DNA of 64,000 nucleotides from Trichomonas vaginalis G3. Lineage: Eukaryota; Parabasalia; Trichomonadida; Trichomonadidae. Positions 54,100 to 63,986 of this stretch are shown here, in pieces (the stretch's first letter is position 1; every line of letters begins with the position of its first letter). The stretch is taken from assembly GCF_026262505.1 (NCBI RefSeq), contig NC_067206.1, positions 8,614,268 through 8,678,267 on the forward strand, read 5' to 3'. The notes under the pieces were generated by a model. That model did no database searches. It was given only the letters and a program-made list of their open reading frames with translations, and was not told where the DNA came from. The translations under genes were made by a program, and so were the position numbers.

Positions 54100-54957
54100 A
54101 TGTATAGACAAATACCTTTAACTGTTGCGTTCAGTAGTGAAAACCCTGACGTCAAAATAAAGGGGAACAGAGTAACGTTTAAGTTTCCAACAGACTGGAT
54201 TGTGAACATAAATGAAGAGAAGTACATTGGCATAACATCTATGTATATAACACGTGCTTTCAGAAAGGTTGACTTTATACTTCAAGTCGAGATAGAAAAT
54301 GACGAACAGTCTTTAAGCGCCCAAAACATTCACATATACAAATACTTTAAAGACGATACAACATTGTTGCAATGTATGATTTCATTTAATGAGATGTTCG
54401 AGAAAAAGTTCAATATTGAAGTACAAACTTTACAGCCTTTACGTGAGTTTCTTGCACAACTGAAAGAAGAAGGTAGTCAGCCACAACTTATAGACTTTCA
54501 TTATGAATTTAATGAAAATGAAGATGGAACTCATGACTGTCAATTCATTGTATTCTCACCATTCAATGAAGTCGCTAAAAAGAAAGAAAATCCATTACGT
54601 ATAAGATTTCAAATCTCCGAACCAAGTGATGATTTTAAGAATGTTTTCAATTATGATGCAATGCTTCCGAGGAAAAATGAATTTTCAAAGATTGTAACAC
54701 CTGGCATTTGGGATAGAAAGCAAGCAATACTTTACTCTAATATAGCCAAAGGCGTTGAAAATGAGTTCATTGGTCATACAAGAACTTCACCACTTCCTAA
54801 CCCTAAATACTATAAATTAACTGGCTTCAATCGTGAGTTTTGGATAGACATGTTCTCCACTCATGACCATAAATGTCCAGTGTTCTTGCCTCCAGATGGG
54901 AAGGACTGTCTCTACATTGAAGCACAACTCTTAAACTCTACCATCGCAGTATTGTAA
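54100..54957 (+). CDS. Maverick-2 likely minor capsid (penton) protein
   Basis: An open frame of 285 residues starting MYRQIPLTVAFSSENPDVKI, in the ATTAAATG context. The N-terminal 80 residues are beta-rich (NRVTFKFPTDWIVNINEEKY), and the C-terminus reads DCLYIEAQLLNSTIAVL. Length, beta content and position near the capsid gene fit the penton protein of Mavericks. No decisive motif. The frame looks whole. Confidence 0.5.
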   Translation: MYRQIPLTVAFSSENPDVKIKGNRVTFKFPTDWIVNINEEKYIGITSMYITRAFRKVDFILQVEIENDEQSLSAQNIHIYKYFKDDTTLLQCMISFNEMFEKKFNIEVQTLQPLREFLAQLKEEGSQPQLIDFHYEFNENEDGTHDCQFIVFSPFNEVAKKKENPLRIRFQISEPSDDFKNVFNYDAMLPRKNEFSKIVTPGIWDRKQAILYSNIAKGVENEFIGHTRTSPLPNPKYYKLTGFNREFWIDMFSTHDHKCPVFLPPDGKDCLYIEAQLLNSTIAVL

Positions 54958-55011
54958 AATCTACGCTAGCTTTATTTTTATCACAAATGACCTCATTGCT
55001 GACAAAAATAA

Positions 55012-55036
55012 GCCGCTAGCGGCAAGGGCGAAGCCC
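55012..55036. repeat. Two small GC-rich palindromes
   Basis: GCCGCTAGCGGC (55012-55023, 12-bp perfect palindrome) and GGGCGAAGCCC (55026-55036, 4-3-4 stem-loop), between two convergent genes. Confidence 0.75.
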
Positions 55037-55042
55037 ATGACC

Positions 55043-56611
55043 TCAGAACTTCAACTTACGAATAAAGCTTGTTTTAGTCGTTATTGAAAAGTTGAACTTT
55101 TCAGCAAAGCAAGGTTGACATGACTTACATAAGTCGAATGCAATCTCTTGACCATCATAAAGTGCTTTGTAAAGTTTCATTAAACTGAACTCAGAGTCTT
55201 TGTCATATGTTCCAACAGGTATGTGAATGTTCTTATCTTCATTGTAATAGCATTGTATAGCTTCAGGAAACATTTCATTAGCGGTTAAAGCAATAACATC
55301 TTGCTTCACGCCTTTCATTCTGCAGTGAAATGCAACTTCATTTAAATCATTCGTGAGTAAGTCTATGTAGGTCTTCTTTCCACAAAATATTGACTTGTAT
55401 GCTAAACTTTGTTTTCCAGGTGTTATTTCTGCGAAGTCAGAATGGAACTGACCAAGGTTCTTTCCTATAAGTTCGCGACCGTATCTCTTCTTAAACTCTG
55501 CTGCAAGCTTTGGTATGTCTTCATTGAAAATATGCATGCTATCACAGTCCTGGTAAAATATTTGAAGACCCATGTCCTCTGCAGTACAGAATACTTCATT
55601 CATAATACGTTTTGACATAGACAGAATATTAACACCAAGTGGACAGAAGTTAAAGTGTCTGCAAATGCTTTTCGTTAGCTTGAAAATAGTTTTATCTGAA
55701 CCATCCAAACCTTCGAACTTCACTATATGGTTGTAATTTCTTATAGCATATCTTATAGCATCTTTGTCATTTACTATGGTTATTTTTGACTCAATAGGAG
55801 ATAGAATAGTTTTGCCATAAATGCTGTTCAGAATGAGTTTTATAATTTCTTGTAAGGGGTTTTCTTCTTTCTTATACTTTAACCTTAACTCAAACAACTT
55901 CTTTACTTCATCTCTTATTCTATATCTCTGTTTCCATCGTAATAGTATCCTTGCAACACTTCACATTTGACACCTTGATATTTTATGAGGTCTTGTAATG
56001 TTATATGGTCAACATACATGAGACAGCAAGTGTTTGAACTTCTTGGAACGTTAAGTTCTGGATTTAGTTCAGGGTCGCAAACTATTAAATGAAAGTGTCT
56101 GGGTATACCAATCTCTGTTATCTTAATGAGAACAAAGAAGCCAGACATAAACTTTTCACCAATGGGTTCCTTTTGGTCATCATCGAATAAATGTCTCATG
56201 AGATACTCTGTGTTTAACATTTCTTCCTTCAATACTTTTGGAATTCCTTCTAAAGTATAAAGTCTTGCTATAGCTGAAGGATATAATGAAACAGTGTCGA
56301 AGTCAGCAATGAGTTTCTTTTTGCTCTTTTGTTTCATGTTATCTGACAACATACATCTTCCACCTTGAATGCATCTCGAAATAAATTCTCTTGGTTTATT
56401 TGAGAGGTCATAAAGATTTCCATTCGGGAAGTATACTCTGTTCTCAAACAATTTGTTAGCAATAGAACAAATACTAACGTAGTCATAAACGTTTAAATCA
56501 AACTCTTTCAATAAGTCATTGCGGAACTTTACAAAACCTTCTCTTAAAATTCTTACATCTTGTTTGCAGTAAAACGTGCTATATTTTTCTAAGTCGAAGT
56601 GGTTTTTAGGT
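55043..56611 (-). pseudogene. Maverick-2 type B DNA polymerase, C-terminal half
   Basis: A minus-strand region with family-B motifs: YCKQDVRIL (third exonuclease motif style), DTVSLYPSAI (motif A), LILNSIYGKTILSP (motif B) and FYQDCDSMH (motif C). The upstream half is absent: coding sequence stops where the repeat array of the primase-helicase cassette begins at 56612. About one further break. The motif B context (NSIYG) differs from Maverick-1 (NGSYG), so the polymerases are from different lineages. Confidence 0.82.
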
Positions 56612-57115
56612 TCTTCAATAATTAATTAATTTTAAAGAACTGAAGGTGCTACCATGTTACCATGTGCTACCAGGTCATTTAACTTCTCTGAAAAAATGTG
56701 ACAACATGACATTTTGACAACAACACAGGAGGAAGGTAGTTATGAATTAATTTTAAAGAACTGAAGGTGCTACCATGTTACCATGTGCTACCAGGTCATT
56801 TAACTTCTCTGAAAAAATGTGACAACATGACATTTTGACAACAACACAGGAGGAAGGTAGTTATGAATTAATTTTAAAGAACTGAAGGTGCTACCATGTT
56901 ACCATGTGCTACCAGGTCATTTAACTTCTCTGAAAAAATGTGACAACATGACATTTTGACAACAACACAGGAGGAAGGTAGTTATGAATTAATTTTAAAG
57001 AACTGAAGGTGCTACCATGTTACCATGTGCTACCAGGTCATTTAACTTCTCTGAAAAAATGTGACAACATGACATTTTGACAACAACACAGGAGGAAGGT
57101 AGTTATGAATTAATT
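56612..57115 (+). repeat. Iteron-like array, left flank of cassette in Maverick-2
   Basis: Begins GTTCTTCAATAATTAATTAA, then four copies of a 121-bp unit (anchors at 56638, 56759, 56880 and 57001) with GGTGCTACCATGTTACCATG. Each unit contains TGACAACATGACATTTTGAC. Apart from that core and a GGAGGAA box, the unit differs from that of Maverick-1. Confidence 0.94.
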
Positions 57116-57137
57116 TTATTTTTTTATTCCTATATAA

Positions 57138-59448
57138 ATGACAGCAACAAACAACAACAGCAACTATATCGTTTCTGATGAAAAAGTTATTGATTCATTA
57201 GCTGAGGAATTAGTTGTGGCAGAAACTAAAACCCTCAACGAAAGAATTGGTGAAAACAGGATTGATTTACATAACTACCTCAAACATGATGGAGGAAGAG
57301 GAAGGAAAACTGGTATGGCTTTATTAGTAAATAAAATATCAAATTTAACGATTATAGATGTTGATATCAATAAATCATACAATGATGAACTTAAAGAAAC
57401 AGTTAGAAAAGACATTTTATCAAAACTTTCGGATAAAGATGTTATCGTTAAAACCGCTTCAGGAGGTCTTCACATTTATTGCAACACTAATTTCTTCTAT
57501 GCAGTTTCGAACAGAATGATTAAATGTTATTCCTGCAATGATTATGATATTGATATCATGACTTCTATGGATGATTCAAAGCGTTCTTTAGTGGTTATGG
57601 CTGATTCAAGAGTTCGCAAGAATGCAACAGAACCAATCAAACATACTCATTCATTCGTGGAAGTTATGATTCAACATTAACTAGAACAGTGAATGATGTA
57701 TTAAATGATTTGAATATTAAGGTAAGAGTTGAACAGAAGAATGAAGAAATAAAGACTATCATGAATGAAAACAAAGATGTAAACATTGACGATAAACTAG
57801 CTCAGAGCATAGTTGATGGCATCTGTGATTTTGAAGTACATAATGACGGTGGAAACATGAATTTAGAAAAAGAAATAACATTATTCACACTGTTTCAAGC
57901 TATTAATTCGTTACCGGATCATTTAATTAATGAAGCATACGATAACGTTTATAACTTCTGCAGTTTAACAGAAAATGCAAAAAGTAATTTTGAAAAAGCA
58001 CGTAGTAGATATGCACATTTAATGACTTCTCCATTTGTTTTAGTGAAGATTCTAAAACTATATCAAAAGGAATATTATGATGAATATGTTTTACCTTTAT
58101 TACGTAAGCCAAAAATAACATTTGATATCAAACTTGATGACTCGTTTTTGATAACAGATATTAGACGCAAGGCTGAAAATCATCAGTATAAAAACAGTTC
58201 TGAAGTAATTGAGGATTTATCACGTGTAATCCGTTTTGTAGATTGTGGAAATAAATATTTCATTCAAAAGGACTATAATATCCACGACAAAATGAATCAA
58301 ATATCATTTGTTCTTCAGTCAAACATGAAAGAGTCACTCAAAATGATTAAATTATTTAAAGAAGAAGGTAAAACCATAACAGCATGGGATGTACTACTAA
58401 ATCAATTGTCTTCATTAACCGTTAAGGGTGTTTGCTTTAAATCTGATTCCCCAGATGTTTTCTCAACGTTTCAAGGTTATAAATACAACGTTCTCGAAAA
58501 ACCAGATTACTCAAAAATTGAGATGTTTATGAATTTCATTAAAGAAGCCATTTGTGATAATAACGATGAAGTGTATAAATACCTTCTCGGCTGGATTGCA
58601 TCAATGATTCAACATCCCGGAATCAAGAATGAAACAGCAATTATTTTGAAAGGACTTCAGGGAACAGGTAAAAACAGATTTACAGACATTATTTCTGAAC
58701 TTCTCGCTGGTTATTCATGTAAAAACATTACCGAAATAAGTGAGCTAACGGGTAATTTCAATTCAGTAGTTGAAAATAAAATGTTTCTTGTACTTAATGA
58801 ACTCAAGAATGTGGGTGAAGACAGACTCGCAAACTTCAACGCTTTGAAATCAATTATTACGGATAATGAGATAAGAATTAATGAAAAGAATCAACCCAGA
58901 AGAACAGCTCAGAACGTTGCAAACTTCATTTTCGTAACTAACAACGTCTACCCTGTCAAAATTGAAGTTGGAGACAGAAGATACGTAGTTTTAAGAGTTA
59001 ATGGTAAATTCAAGGTCAATTTGATTACTTCAAGAATTTAATGGATTCATGCACAAAGGAATTTTATGATAATTTACTGACGTATTTTATGCAATATGAC
59101 CTTTCATCATTTAATGTACGAATCATACCGATGACTGAAGCCAAACAAGATTTAATTGAATTATCATCAAATCCTTTAGATGTATGGATAAATACACATT
59201 ATGATGAATTGTGTGCAGGTATGACGTGTGAAAATGCTCTATTCTGCAAACCATCAGACATGAAAGACAAAAACTTTCAAATGAGTATTAAGGATAAATG
59301 TGATAGGAAACATAGAAGAATAGACGGTAAACAAACATGGTATTATGTTTTGAAAGAAGAAATGAAAGGATTATATAAACAGGTTGAACCAAACGATAAT
59401 GAGGAATCATTTACTGATGATGAAATACCTGTAAATGAAGCTTTATAA
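57138..59448 (+). pseudogene. Primase-helicase in Maverick-2 (near-identical copy)
   Basis: Protein-level near-identity to the gene at 22140-24456, with the same primase motifs (DVDIN, SGGLHIY) and SF3 motifs (here GLQGTGKNRF, MFLVLNELKN, FIFVTNN). The 5' leader (CCTATATAAATG) and about 25 bases after the stop are also shared. The gene has about two breaks. The contrast with unrelated neighbouring genes points to recent transfer of the cassette between Maverick families. Confidence 0.87.
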
Positions 59449-59469
59449 AGTATGATTGGAATTTATTTT

Positions 59470-59808
59470 TGCATTAATCCTGAACTGTTGTCAAAATGTC
59501 ATGTTGTCACACTTTTTCAGAGAAGTTAAATGACCTGGTAGCACATGGTAACATGGTAGCACCTTCAGTTCTTTAAAAATAATTCATAACTACCTTCCTC
59601 CTGAACTGTTGTCAAAATGTCATGTTGTCAACATGGTAACATGGTAGCACCTTCAGTTCTTTAAAAATAATTCATAACTACCTTCCTCCTGAACTGTTGT
59701 CAAAATGTCATGTTGTCACACTTTTTCAGAGAAGTTAAATGACCTGGTAGCACATGGTAACATGGTAGCACCTTCAGTTCTTTAAAAATAATTAATTATT
59801 GAATAACT
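59470..59808 (-). repeat. Iteron-like array, right flank of cassette in Maverick-2
   Basis: Three copies (the middle one shorter) of the GGTGCTACC-type unit in inverse orientation to 56612-57115, each with the complement of the core. It ends in the inverse of GTTATTCAATAATTAATTAT at 59785-59808, the same sequence that starts the Maverick-1 array at 21750. Confidence 0.93.
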
Positions 59809-59858
59809 GGGAAATAAATTTACGTCAAATATGCAATTTATAAAATCTTATGTCGACA

Positions 59859-59932
59859 GGCTACGTAGCACAGTGGTCTAAGGTGGTGTTATGGAGGGGT
59901 CAGGGTCTGTGGTTCGAACCGCGACAGCGCCG
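59859..59932 (+). tRNA. tRNA-like sequence (degenerate)
   Basis: Contains a good A-box-like segment (TAGCACAGTGGTCTAAG) and a B-box (GGTTCGAACC) at tRNA-like spacing, with T-rich sequence after it. The acceptor and anticodon arms do not pair properly and no anticodon can be assigned. It is probably a tRNA-derived relic or a small polymerase III unit inside the Maverick. Confidence 0.35.
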
Positions 59933-60170
59933 TATTTTCTTATTTTCTTTATTTGTCTTGTTTGTCGTGAATAAAAAGTGTCATAAAAGTGCTCTATCTT
60001 CCACGGGAATAAATAAAAAATTTACTTTATTTCTTCTTTATTTCTTTGTTCCCGTGGAAGAAGGGTTTTGCCGTTTTTTCTCAGCCGAAATCAACGATTT
60101 TTTCATTTTTGGAATCCTTAGCAAATGAGGAATCTTTTCTCTCGTGGAAGCTTTGACCAAAAATATAATT

Positions 60171-60245
60171 GAGGTGAAGAGGTGAGATGTCACCCGTTTT
60201 CTCACCTGTTTTCTCACCCTAGTTATTTTATAAACGTTTTACATT
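60171..60245. repeat. Copy of intergenic repeat, left of foldback element
   Basis: Nearly identical to 61612-61685, including CACCCTAGTTATTTTATAAA and ACGTTTTACAT. The foldback element lies between the two copies, so this segment was duplicated around the insertion or by recombination. Confidence 0.8.
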
Positions 60246-61497
60246 GTAATAAACAGAAATTCATCAAAAGTGACAGCTCTCAATTTTTTGACATTTGTAA
60301 ATTCTAAATTGAATGAGAAAAATGAAATAATACTAAGCATAAGACAATATTCTAGATTTAATTATAATTAGGAAAAAGTTAGTTTTGAGAGTACTTTTCA
60401 TAGGCATATAGAATGAAATCTTCTGAAAAATAATATCACATAAACTCATATTATTTTCTAATATATAACTATTTTATATAAAAATCAAATTCAATGATCT
60501 TAAAAGCGAAGGATAAACCTCAAAATTTACGAATATAATGAGTGGGAATATAATGCTTATCTATCATAAAACCATATGAAATATCAATTTTTGCTTTACG
60601 CCTAATTTTTGACGACAATTAGCAAAAAATGTTAAATGTTAACACTCAGTCCATTTGAATATGAAAAATAAAATTGACTTTGATTAAATGTTTTTATTTA
60701 TCATGCAATTCTTCTTGCGACCAAAGATTTGAATAAAAGTTCAAAAAATAAGATAGCTTAAAAAATAATATACGGTAGTGTTTACTAATAGATGAATAGT
60801 ATATAAATTCTATTAAAATGGATTTGATCCAAAAAAATATATAAAATTTGATCATAAATAAAATCGTTTTAAATGACTTCTTCATTTAAATTATAACAAT
60901 TATTTTTGGTTTTATATTTTTTTGGATCAAATCCATTTTAATAGAATTTATATACTATTCATCTATTAGTAAACACTACCGTATATTATTTTTTAAGCTA
61001 TCTTATTTTTTGAACTTTTATTCAAATCTTTGGTCGCAAGAAGAATTGCATGATAAATAAAAACATTTAATCAAAGTCAATTTTATTTTTCATATTCAAA
61101 TGGACTGAGTGTTAACATTTAACATTTTTTGCTAATTGTCGTCAAAAATTAGGCGTAAAGCAAAAATTGATATTTCATATGGTTTTATGATAGATAAGCA
61201 TTATATTCCCACTCATTATATTCGTAAATTTTGAGGTTTATCCTTCGCTTTTAAGATCATTGAATTTGATTTTTATATAAAATAGTTATATATTAGAAAA
61301 TAATATGAGTTTATGTGATATTATTTTTCAGAAGATTTTGTGTTCTTCTTCAAAATTTTATTTTTTTATTAAAAAGAATCTTTACAAAATATACATTTAC
61401 TTTAATTAATATTTAAAAACGTGCTCTATCAAAAGTTCCAAAAATTCAATATTTTAGCTTTTCTGAGGTGTCACTTTTGATGAATTTCTGTTTACAA
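60246..61497. mobile_element. Foldback (long inverted-repeat) element
   Basis: Outer ends share TAAACAGAAATTCATCAAAA and GTGACA as inverted repeats (60254-60280 and 61470-61490). Inside are two arms of about 425 bases (60416-60842 and 60913-61339) that are almost perfect inverse copies, with a spacer of about 74 bases. The flanks ACATTGTAA and ACATGGTAA could be a 9-bp target duplication with one change. No coding capacity. Confidence 0.88.
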
Positions 61498-61666
61498 CAA
61501 CATGGTAAACGTTATTTTTTTAAATTTTGTGAAAACTCAACGGTTTGACACATGCCCTAAAAATTATTTTACTCAGAATTTTGTTGCTAAATTCAATAAA
61601 AATAATGTTTAGGTGAAGAGGTGAGATGTCACCTGTTTTCTCACCTGTTTTCTCACCCTAGTTATT

Positions 61667-62632
61667 TTATAAACGTTTTACATGAATTGTACGATGTATA
61701 TTTGAAATCCTAAACAATTTCGTAGCTTCTATTTCTTCGCTGAGGATATCAAAAGTTTTAACAATGCCGAAAGTCTCTTTATATTTCTTCTTGACGTCAG
61801 ATAGAAGGAAATCTTCTACTGTTGGATAGTTTTTGTTCAGAAATGCTAACATGTCCATTTTATCTTCTGCTGGTTTCTCTACTTCTTTCTTTAAGTCTGC
61901 ATAGTCGTTTCGCATACGTTCTATCTCTTTGACTGAGTAGTTATATTTCCTTATTGCTGCTTTACATTTTGAACATTGTGGGTTCATTTTTGCATTATAC
62001 ATTGAAATTTGACCTGCTAGAACAACTAAAGCGTCAATTGCTCTCTTCATCTCAAACATAGCGGGTCTTAGTTGTTCGTTCCATACTTTGCCTCTTCTAT
62101 CTTTATCTCTTATTTCCCAAACACATTTTGCAACTAATGAAACAAAGTTATCGTAAGTCTTAAACTCCTCAGATTTATATATGTCAGAAACATTCTTATA
62201 TACCATATCGCAATCTTTGTCCATAACTTTATGGTTGCAATGAAAACCAAGGAATTCATAATTTACTTTACGTATGAACTTCTTTATTTCTACTGAGTCA
62301 GTTGCTTTGACTTCAATTTCGTCGAATTCAGGAATAGTTAGTTTTTGATGCTGAATTTCAGGTAGTTTAGGTAAATGGTCGATGAGGTCCTCCATTTCAT
62401 AAAGATATTCTTCATTTTCTTCATCTTTCGCACTACAGTCTAAATTACTTGTTAAAAGTTCTTGCTTTATCTTCTGGATTTCTGTTTCGAAAGTATATGA
62501 AGAAGGAATGAAGCTTTTCATTTCTACCAACATTGACGTAGGATTCATAACTAACGAGTTTGGTGCTGTTGTTGTGGACAGAGTCCCGCCGTTCGCGGCT
62601 TGAATTGTTGTTGTGCCGATTGTTGAAATCAT
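61667..62632 (-). CDS. Maverick-2 unknown protein (321 aa)
   Basis: An open frame starting MISTIGTTTIQAANGGTLST. It has a Thr/Ser-rich N-terminus, an acidic middle, a CSKCKAAI zinc-like pair near residue 222, and a helical lysine/glutamate-rich C-terminus. No family is recognised. Its 3' end overlaps the intergenic repeat at 61612-61685. A palindrome lies in frame near its start (62586-62598). The frame looks whole. Confidence 0.55.
   Translation of the reverse strand: MISTIGTTTIQAANGGTLSTTTAPNSLVMNPTSMLVEMKSFIPSSYTFETEIQKIKQELLTSNLDCSAKDEENEEYLYEMEDLIDHLPKLPEIQHQKLTIPEFDEIEVKATDSVEIKKFIRKVNYEFLGFHCNHKVMDKDCDMVYKNVSDIYKSEEFKTYDNFVSLVAKCVWEIRDKDRRGKVWNEQLRPAMFEMKRAIDALVVLAGQISMYNAKMNPQCSKCKAAIRKYNYSVKEIERMRNDYADLKKEVEKPAEDKMDMLAFLNKNYPTVEDFLLSDVKKKYKETFGIVKTFDILSEEIEATKLFRISNIHRTIHVKRL
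62586..62598. repeat. 13-bp palindrome near gene start
   Basis: CCGCCGTTCGCGG, a 4-5-4 stem-loop, GC-rich, inside the start region of the 321-residue gene. Confidence 0.6.
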
Positions 62633-62699
62633 ATCTTTACATACAAAATAAAAAAAATAAAAAAATAAAGTTAGTTTTATTTTTTATTTCGGGAAAATT

Positions 62700-63345
62700 C
62701 ACGAGGGTGAGAAAAGAGGTGAGAAAACAGGTGAGATGTCACCACTTCACCTAAATTTATTTTTTCACCTCTGACAACGTTTATTTTTAAGTTTATTTTT
62801 TATTTTATTTTTTATTTTATTTGGATGTAAATGACAGAACAAAAGCAACTCATACAAATCAAAACATATAACAAACATACATTTAAACATTTATTCTTCC
62901 TTCCTGAGCATAACATGTTCTTTCAAATACATCCGAGACCAGTTGACTTTTCATTGACTGTGTATAAAGATAGAAATAGTTATATCATTAAACCATACGA
63001 TGACGAAGGTAAGTTATGTAAATTGTACGTTAAGAAGTTAGAGAAAGTTTATGGCTTCAAGTATGACTACAATAGGGTTAACACTGATGATGAAGATATT
63101 GAGGAAAATTTATGAGAACATTAGTGAAGTCGTTAGTGAGAACGATAGTGAGAACGTTTATTTTTACATTAGTGAGTTCGTTAGTGAAGTGGTTGGCGGC
63201 TTTGTAAATATTTAAGATTAAGTTAGTTTTTGCGTTCGTGTTGTAAAATATACGTTAATGGTTTTGTAAAGTGTCAAAACCGCTAAGTGGTGTATGGAGG
63301 AACGCAGTGCCTTCGTACACAACTTAACCATACTAACTAGGAACG
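62700..63345 (+). repeat. Maverick-2 right terminal-repeat segment
   Basis: Inverse copy of 50320-50960. It holds the second copy of the 94-residue gene and the 12-bp minisatellite (63116-63193), and ends abruptly at about 63345. Confidence 0.88.
62831..63115 (+). CDS. Maverick-2 terminal-repeat protein B (94 aa), right copy
   Basis: Same protein as at 50539-50823, in the inverted terminal-repeat segment. The leader (TTTGGATGTAAATG) is also conserved. Function unknown. Confidence 0.6.
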   Translation: MTEQKQLIQIKTYNKHTFKHLFFLPEHNMFFQIHPRPVDFSLTVYKDRNSYIIKPYDDEGKLCKLYVKKLEKVYGFKYDYNRVNTDDEDIEENL

Positions 63346-63404
63346 AAGAACAAATTCTTGAACTCATGACCGTTGTAGTTTGTTATCTCAATAGTTTTCG
63401 TCAT
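63346..63404 (-). pseudogene. Start of another terminal-repeat-type gene, partial
   Basis: The minus strand from 63404 begins MTKTIEITNYNGHEFKNLFF, clearly related to MTEQKQLIQIKTYNKHTFKH of the 94-residue protein. The match is lost at the junction near 63345, where the right terminal-repeat segment ends head-to-head with it. A third member of the small gene family, belonging to the next element fragment. Confidence 0.55.
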
Positions 63405-63548
63405 TTATATAAAAATAAAATAAAAAATAAACTTAAAAATTAATGATATCACCACCCTCACACGTATGAAAACATAGCACAAAAATAAATTTAGGTGAAG
63501 TGGTGAGATCTCACCTCTTTTTTCACCTGTTTTTTCACCCTGTTGAAT

Positions 63549-63986
63549 TCATTGCTTTATAACTCTCTTCCTTGATTTCTTTTTAGTTGCTTTCTTAACA
63601 TCTGTCTCCAACTTGACTGTCTTTCTTCTTCGTCCGTAATGATACCAATTACTTCCACCAGTCAATGGGTCAAATGGTCTTTCGTAAGGGTTTCCATACA
63701 TTCCATAAGGTCCGTATGGATAAACCGCTGGTGGAGAAGAAACATTTTCTTTAGTTCCATCGACTCTATTTAAATGCATTGTTTCACCTTTCATCTGGTC
63801 ATTAAAGTCTTTTGCGTGTTTTGCAAACTCATCGTCCTTTCCTAAAGCATTTTCTGACTCAGTCGCAACCAAATTGGATGCTTTATTTATGAGCCCTATT
63901 TTATTTAATCTTAACTTCTTTGCAACCCAGCCTCCAATCTTTCCTTTATTTGCATCTAATGTCTTTGAAACCCTTCCTCCACTCAT
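63549..63986 (-). CDS. Unknown basic protein of adjoining Maverick fragment (145 aa)
   Basis: Starts MSGGRVSKTLDANKGKIGGW. It has a basic helical N-terminus, a Tyr/Pro/Gly-rich middle (VYPYGPYGMYGNPYERPF) and a very basic C-terminus (KKATKKKSRKRVIK). Composition fits a DNA-condensing or minor virion protein of the Maverick type; no family is recognised. It lies beyond the broken terminal repeat, so it belongs to a neighbouring fragment that continues past the window. Confidence 0.5.
   Translation of the reverse strand: MSGGRVSKTLDANKGKIGGWVAKKLRLNKIGLINKASNLVATESENALGKDDEFAKHAKDFNDQMKGETMHLNRVDGTKENVSSPPAVYPYGPYGMYGNPYERPFDPLTGGSNWYHYGRRRKTVKLETDVKKATKKKSRKRVIKQ

Larger units (their letters stand above)
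49764..63345. mobile_element. Maverick/Polinton element 2, rearranged and broken
   Basis: A second Maverick of a different family. The left boundary is uncertain (about 49760-49810, where ACTTTACAAAACCA-type terminal sequence starts); no target duplication can be shown. The segment 50320-50960 recurs inverted at 62700-63345, consistent with terminal inverted repeats. Recognised parts: capsid protein, several small virion-like proteins, a likely minor capsid protein, the C-terminal half of a type B polymerase and a primase-helicase cassette. Integrase and packaging ATPase are not seen. The element is interrupted by the cassette and a foldback element, and has ten or more breaks. It is older or more damaged than Maverick-1, but the cassette in it is recent. 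Confidence 0.8.

Noticed and set aside
60694-60885. 63-codon frame in the foldback element
   Set aside because: Phe/Ile/Lys composition driven by AT-rich DNA; no support.
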